Positions 61,385 to 64,000 of a DNA stretch of 64,000 bases are shown here, piece after piece. The stretch's first letter is position 1; every line of letters begins with the position of its first letter. Origin of the DNA: Micromonospora noduli. GTDB lineage: Bacteria > Actinomycetota > Actinomycetes > Mycobacteriales > Micromonosporaceae. The translations under genes were made by a program, and so were the position numbers. The notes under the pieces were generated by a model. The model searched no databases, was not told the origin of the DNA, and saw only the letters and a program-made list of their open reading frames with translations. The DNA is taken from assembly GCF_003264365.1 (NCBI RefSeq), contig NZ_PYAK01000001.1, positions 186,001-250,000 on the forward strand, given 5' to 3'.

Positions 61385-63610
61385 GTCCACGGGCTGGCGA
61401 AGGCGCTCGATCAGCTCGCGGGCCGCGTCGGCGTACCGCTGCTCCGATCCGCGGGGCCGGTGTCCCTGGATCGGCGGCGGGACGCTGTCGCCAGGTAGCG
61501 GCACCACGTCGGCGGGATCCCGTAGCCGGCGGTCCACCGTTGCCGCGGTCCCGTCGAGGGTTACCGGCGCGGCTGTCCGGTGGGCGGTGAATACCCAGCC
61601 GCCAACCGAGTCGGTGTCGCGCCACAGGTTCACCCACCGCCAGTCGACGCGAGCGCCGATCTCGTGCAGCACCTCGTCGTCGACGAAGGCGGGGAACAGT
61701 CGCGCGTAGAGGCGGCTCAGAGGTGACCCATGGGTGAGCAGAGCGACTCGACTGCTGACCTGCGGCGGTAACTGGAGCACCGTCGCGGCGGCCAGGACCG
61801 AACCGTGGCTGTGTGCGGTGAGCAGCACGAGGTTGCCGCGTCCGACCAGGTACGTGATTCGTCGGGTCAACTCCGGCACGGCTCGTTCGGCGTAGCAGGG
61901 TGGCGCGAACGGGTGGGCGGCGCGGGGCCAGAACGTGCCCAGGTCCCACAGGACACCAACGTGGCGCCTGAATTCGGCTGTCCGGTAGGCGAAGATTCCA
62001 CCGAGGGCCAGGCCGAGGATGATCGCGGCGATCCCCCAGCTTCCGAACGCGATGGAGAAGGTGATCAGGTCGCCGGGCACCCGTGCGTACCGCTGCACAG
62101 ACTCGCTCGGCAGCAACTCCAGCAGACCGAGGGTGGTCGTGGCCGTGCCGATCCCGGCCAGGCAGGCGTAGACCACCGCCAACGGAATCAGTCTTTCCGT
62201 GAAGCGGGCCCTGGCTATCGCCTTCTGCACCTGCCGCAGTCGGGTCGCGGCTGCGGGCGGGCGGTCCGGGTAGTCGCAGGCGACAATCGCCGCAGCGGCA
62301 CGAAGTCGACGGCGTCGAGAGATGAGGATGACCGGAACCGCTACCACCAGCGTGAACAGCACTGTCCGGAGAAAGCCGAAGATCGCCCAGGTGAACGCCG
62401 GCGGCAGACCGGAGGCCAGGCCCGCTCCGGTCGGCGCGTCGCGATCCAGGAAATCCGCCACCCGGTAGACCAGCTCGGCGGACACTGCCACCGCCAGACT
62501 GACCGCGCTGGCCGCCATCACCAGCGCGCCCAGCCCGAGCAACGGGATGGCGTCCCGCCGCCGAACCCGGCGCCAGAGCAGCACAGCGCCGAGGGCGGTC
62601 AGCAGGGTCGTCTGGGCAACGAACAACGAGGTGAGAATTGCGCCGTAGCCGGGTAGGCCGCCCCCCTCGTGCCACGGCGCTGGGCTGGCGAGGACGTGGG
62701 CCGTCACCACGATGGTCAGGGCCACGGCTACCGTCCGCACCGTGCGGGTGATCCGGTCCAGTCGCTGATCCGAGGCGGCCCGGTCGAGCAGCGGAGGCAT
62801 GCAGAGCAGGACCACGCAGCTGGCCAGCACCGTCCCGGTGGCCACGGCCAACGCGATCGTGCTGGCCGAGGCGCCGTTCGCGGCTCGGGCGGCGAGCAGA
62901 GCGACGTCCAGTGTCGCGAACGCCGCCGCGACGTGAATCGAACGCAGCCGACCCACCAGCGGCCCCGCATCCCACTGACCGATCCCGCTGAGTCGATGCT
63001 CGGAGACCTCGTCCGCGGGAGCGCGGAACGCGTCGAACATCTTTCGCGGCCGGGTGCTGGCCCGCCAGAGCAGGCCGATGGCGGCGGCCGGAACCACAGC
63101 GAGTACCGCGAGGCGCAGGCCCACGGGCTGCCCACCCAACCAGGACAACCAGGAGCGCCCGGCCAGGCAACGTGGCGAGCCCATGCACTTCCACGCGATC
63201 AGGTCCAGCGTGACGCCGGCGAAGGCAAGGACATACAGCACTGTGAGAGTGAGCGCCAGCAACCGGCACAGGGATCTGACCATCGCGTCGGAGCCAGGGC
63301 TCGCCGGTCGCATCCAGATCGCAAGGTTGGCCAGCATGAACGGCAGGAGGAACACCAGCGTCAGTGTTCGGACCACGCTTCCGGCGGGCAGGTCACCCCA
63401 GTGGTACGCCTCCGTCACCCGTTCGCCGCTGCCGCACGAACAGGGGCGGTGGGGTCGGTAGAAGCCCCCACTGCGGTCGCCCGCGACCTGCTCGACCTGC
63501 GCCACGTTCAACACCTCGGCGGCGCTTGCGCTGGCGGCCCCGTGTACCCGCAGCTCCACCACGTCATCGGACATCCCGGGCCCGCTTGACCGCGCTGACG
63601 CACCCGACAT
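61346..63610 (-). CDS. large membrane protein with alpha/beta-hydrolase (lipase-like) domain
   Basis: 754 residues from the ATG at 63610 (GGAGGGG upstream); an ATG at 63574 (MSDDVVELRVHG) is the alternative. The start VVELRVHGAASASAAEVLN is a hallmark of an actinobacterial membrane family. Many hydrophobic helices fill residues ~75-530. The C-terminal part has a lipase-type nucleophile elbow AHSHGSV (residue ~590). Possibly a membrane-embedded lipase or esterase; no catalytic evidence. C-terminus overlaps the convergent CrtC-like gene. Confidence 0.85.
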   Translation of the reverse strand: MSGASARSSGPGMSDDVVELRVHGAASASAAEVLNVAQVEQVAGDRSGGFYRPHRPCSCGSGERVTEAYHWGDLPAGSVVRTLTLVFLLPFMLANLAIWMRPASPGSDAMVRSLCRLLALTLTVLYVLAFAGVTLDLIAWKCMGSPRCLAGRSWLSWLGGQPVGLRLAVLAVVPAAAIGLLWRASTRPRKMFDAFRAPADEVSEHRLSGIGQWDAGPLVGRLRSIHVAAAFATLDVALLAARAANGASASTIALAVATGTVLASCVVLLCMPPLLDRAASDQRLDRITRTVRTVAVALTIVVTAHVLASPAPWHEGGGLPGYGAILTSLFVAQTTLLTALGAVLLWRRVRRRDAIPLLGLGALVMAASAVSLAVAVSAELVYRVADFLDRDAPTGAGLASGLPPAFTWAIFGFLRTVLFTLVVAVPVILISRRRRLRAAAAIVACDYPDRPPAAATRLRQVQKAIARARFTERLIPLAVVYACLAGIGTATTTLGLLELLPSESVQRYARVPGDLITFSIAFGSWGIAAIILGLALGGIFAYRTAEFRRHVGVLWDLGTFWPRAAHPFAPPCYAERAVPELTRRITYLVGRGNLVLLTAHSHGSVLAAATVLQLPPQVSSRVALLTHGSPLSRLYARLFPAFVDDEVLHEIGARVDWRWVNLWRDTDSVGGWVFTAHRTAAPVTLDGTAATVDRRLRDPADVVPLPGDSVPPPIQGHRPRGSEQRYADAARELIERLRQPVDSGPLPDDPPTGQ

Positions 63611-63795
63611 CGGCCCCTCCGAAGCACCTTCGGTGGCCAAGCCGGGTGAACCCAGCCCCCGCGCCACTCGCGGCGGTGTACCCCGCCCGACCGGGGCCAA
63701 CCGTGGGCCCGCCTCATGGTTGTTTCGGCGCTTACAGGTCCTCGGCAGCACAAAATTCCCGTGTCGATCTGGTAAGCGGTGGCTAGCGTACGCGG

Positions 63796-64000
63796 ATGAG
63801 CATTGTCCCGAGAACCGGACTGCGGCTGCGGTTCCTCAGCGATCCGGGCGAGTTCCTGGCCGCTGCGGGCGACTACCTGGGCGCCGATCCGGTCATCAGC
63901 ACGGTCGTGACCACCATCGCGCACCGGCTGTTGTCGCAGCGGGCCGAGGGGATCCCGCAGCCCGACCGCAACTGGTGGCTGGTGGTCAGCGACGACTCCG
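63796..64000 (+). CDS. GNAT-family protein, N-terminal fragment cut by the window end
   Basis: The frame starts MSIVPRTGLRLRFLSDPGEF and continues open to the end of the window, with RNWWLVVSDDS as the typical second strand of this GNAT subgroup (FLAAAGDYL, NWWLVV). A -10-like TAGCGT ends 6 bases before the ATG and no ribosome site is present, so the transcript may be leaderless. Only 68 codons are visible. Confidence 0.7.
   Translation, partial: MSIVPRTGLRLRFLSDPGEFLAAAGDYLGADPVISTVVTTIAHRLLSQRAEGIPQPDRNWWLVVSDDS

Overview
The window is GC-rich actinobacterial DNA: almost every codon ends in G or C, GTG starts are frequent and intergenic gaps are short. GAF/ANTAR proteins, SpoIIE-type phosphatases, CBM13-bearing secreted glycosidases and a SapB-type (ram) lanthipeptide operon point to a filamentous actinomycete. 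Codon style and protein flavour suggest Micromonosporaceae (Micromonospora or a relative); this is an inference, as no rRNA or marker gene is present. I saw no tRNA, rRNA, CRISPR array, transposase or phage gene.

Layout. 0-9 kb: a GAF/ANTAR RNA-binding regulator, a VOC protein, a cyclase-family hydrolase plus ThDP enzyme operon facing a CYP152-type peroxygenase P450, a manganese catalase, a parallel beta-helix protein and glutamine synthetase I (glnA). 10-16 kb: a stress-signalling block (RsbW-like kinase, GAF-SpoIIE phosphatase, GAF/ANTAR protein, SigB/SigF-type sigma factor), followed by a zinc alcohol dehydrogenase preceded by a sigma-B-type promoter. 16-21.8 kb: a Ser/Thr kinase, a membrane-anchored VWA protein, and a GntR(YtrA)-ABC operon. 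21.9-31.5 kb: a carbohydrate operon (DUF2264 protein, sugar ABC importer, DUF624 protein, GH88 unsaturated uronyl hydrolase, IolB/KduI-fold isomerase) facing a DeoR-LacI chimeric regulator with a translationally coupled 47-aa leader ORF. 31.6-40.7 kb: a Pro/Ala-rich secreted protein, two LuxR-type orphan regulators with degenerate receivers, and a complete SapB-like operon: class III synthetase, 39-aa precursor (37930-38049) and two ABC exporters.

40.7-49 kb: a CMD-family protein, a His-rich membrane protein, an AA10 LPMO with a CebR-like operator, a VOC protein, two GNATs, and an operon of an anti-sigma-like membrane protein, a SigE-family sigma factor, a lipoprotein and a class A beta-lactamase-fold hydrolase. 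49.3-53.3 kb: two secreted enzymes, a GH10-CBM13-GH62 xylanase/arabinofuranosidase and a cutinase/PETase-like hydrolase carrying an almost identical CBM13. 53.4-60.2 kb: an ECF41-type sigma factor with typical companions (two NAD(P)-binding epimerase/reductase proteins, paired small membrane proteins, a cupin) and a CopC-like protein; the copC intergenic region holds three copies of an ECF41-like promoter. The window ends with a CrtC/AttH-like protein, a large membrane alpha/beta-hydrolase and the start of a GNAT.

How the parts fit: the secreted hydrolases and the uronate-disaccharide operon suggest plant-polymer use. The SigB-type, SigE-type and ECF41 modules give layered stress control. The ram operon should make a morphogenetic surfactant peptide for aerial growth.
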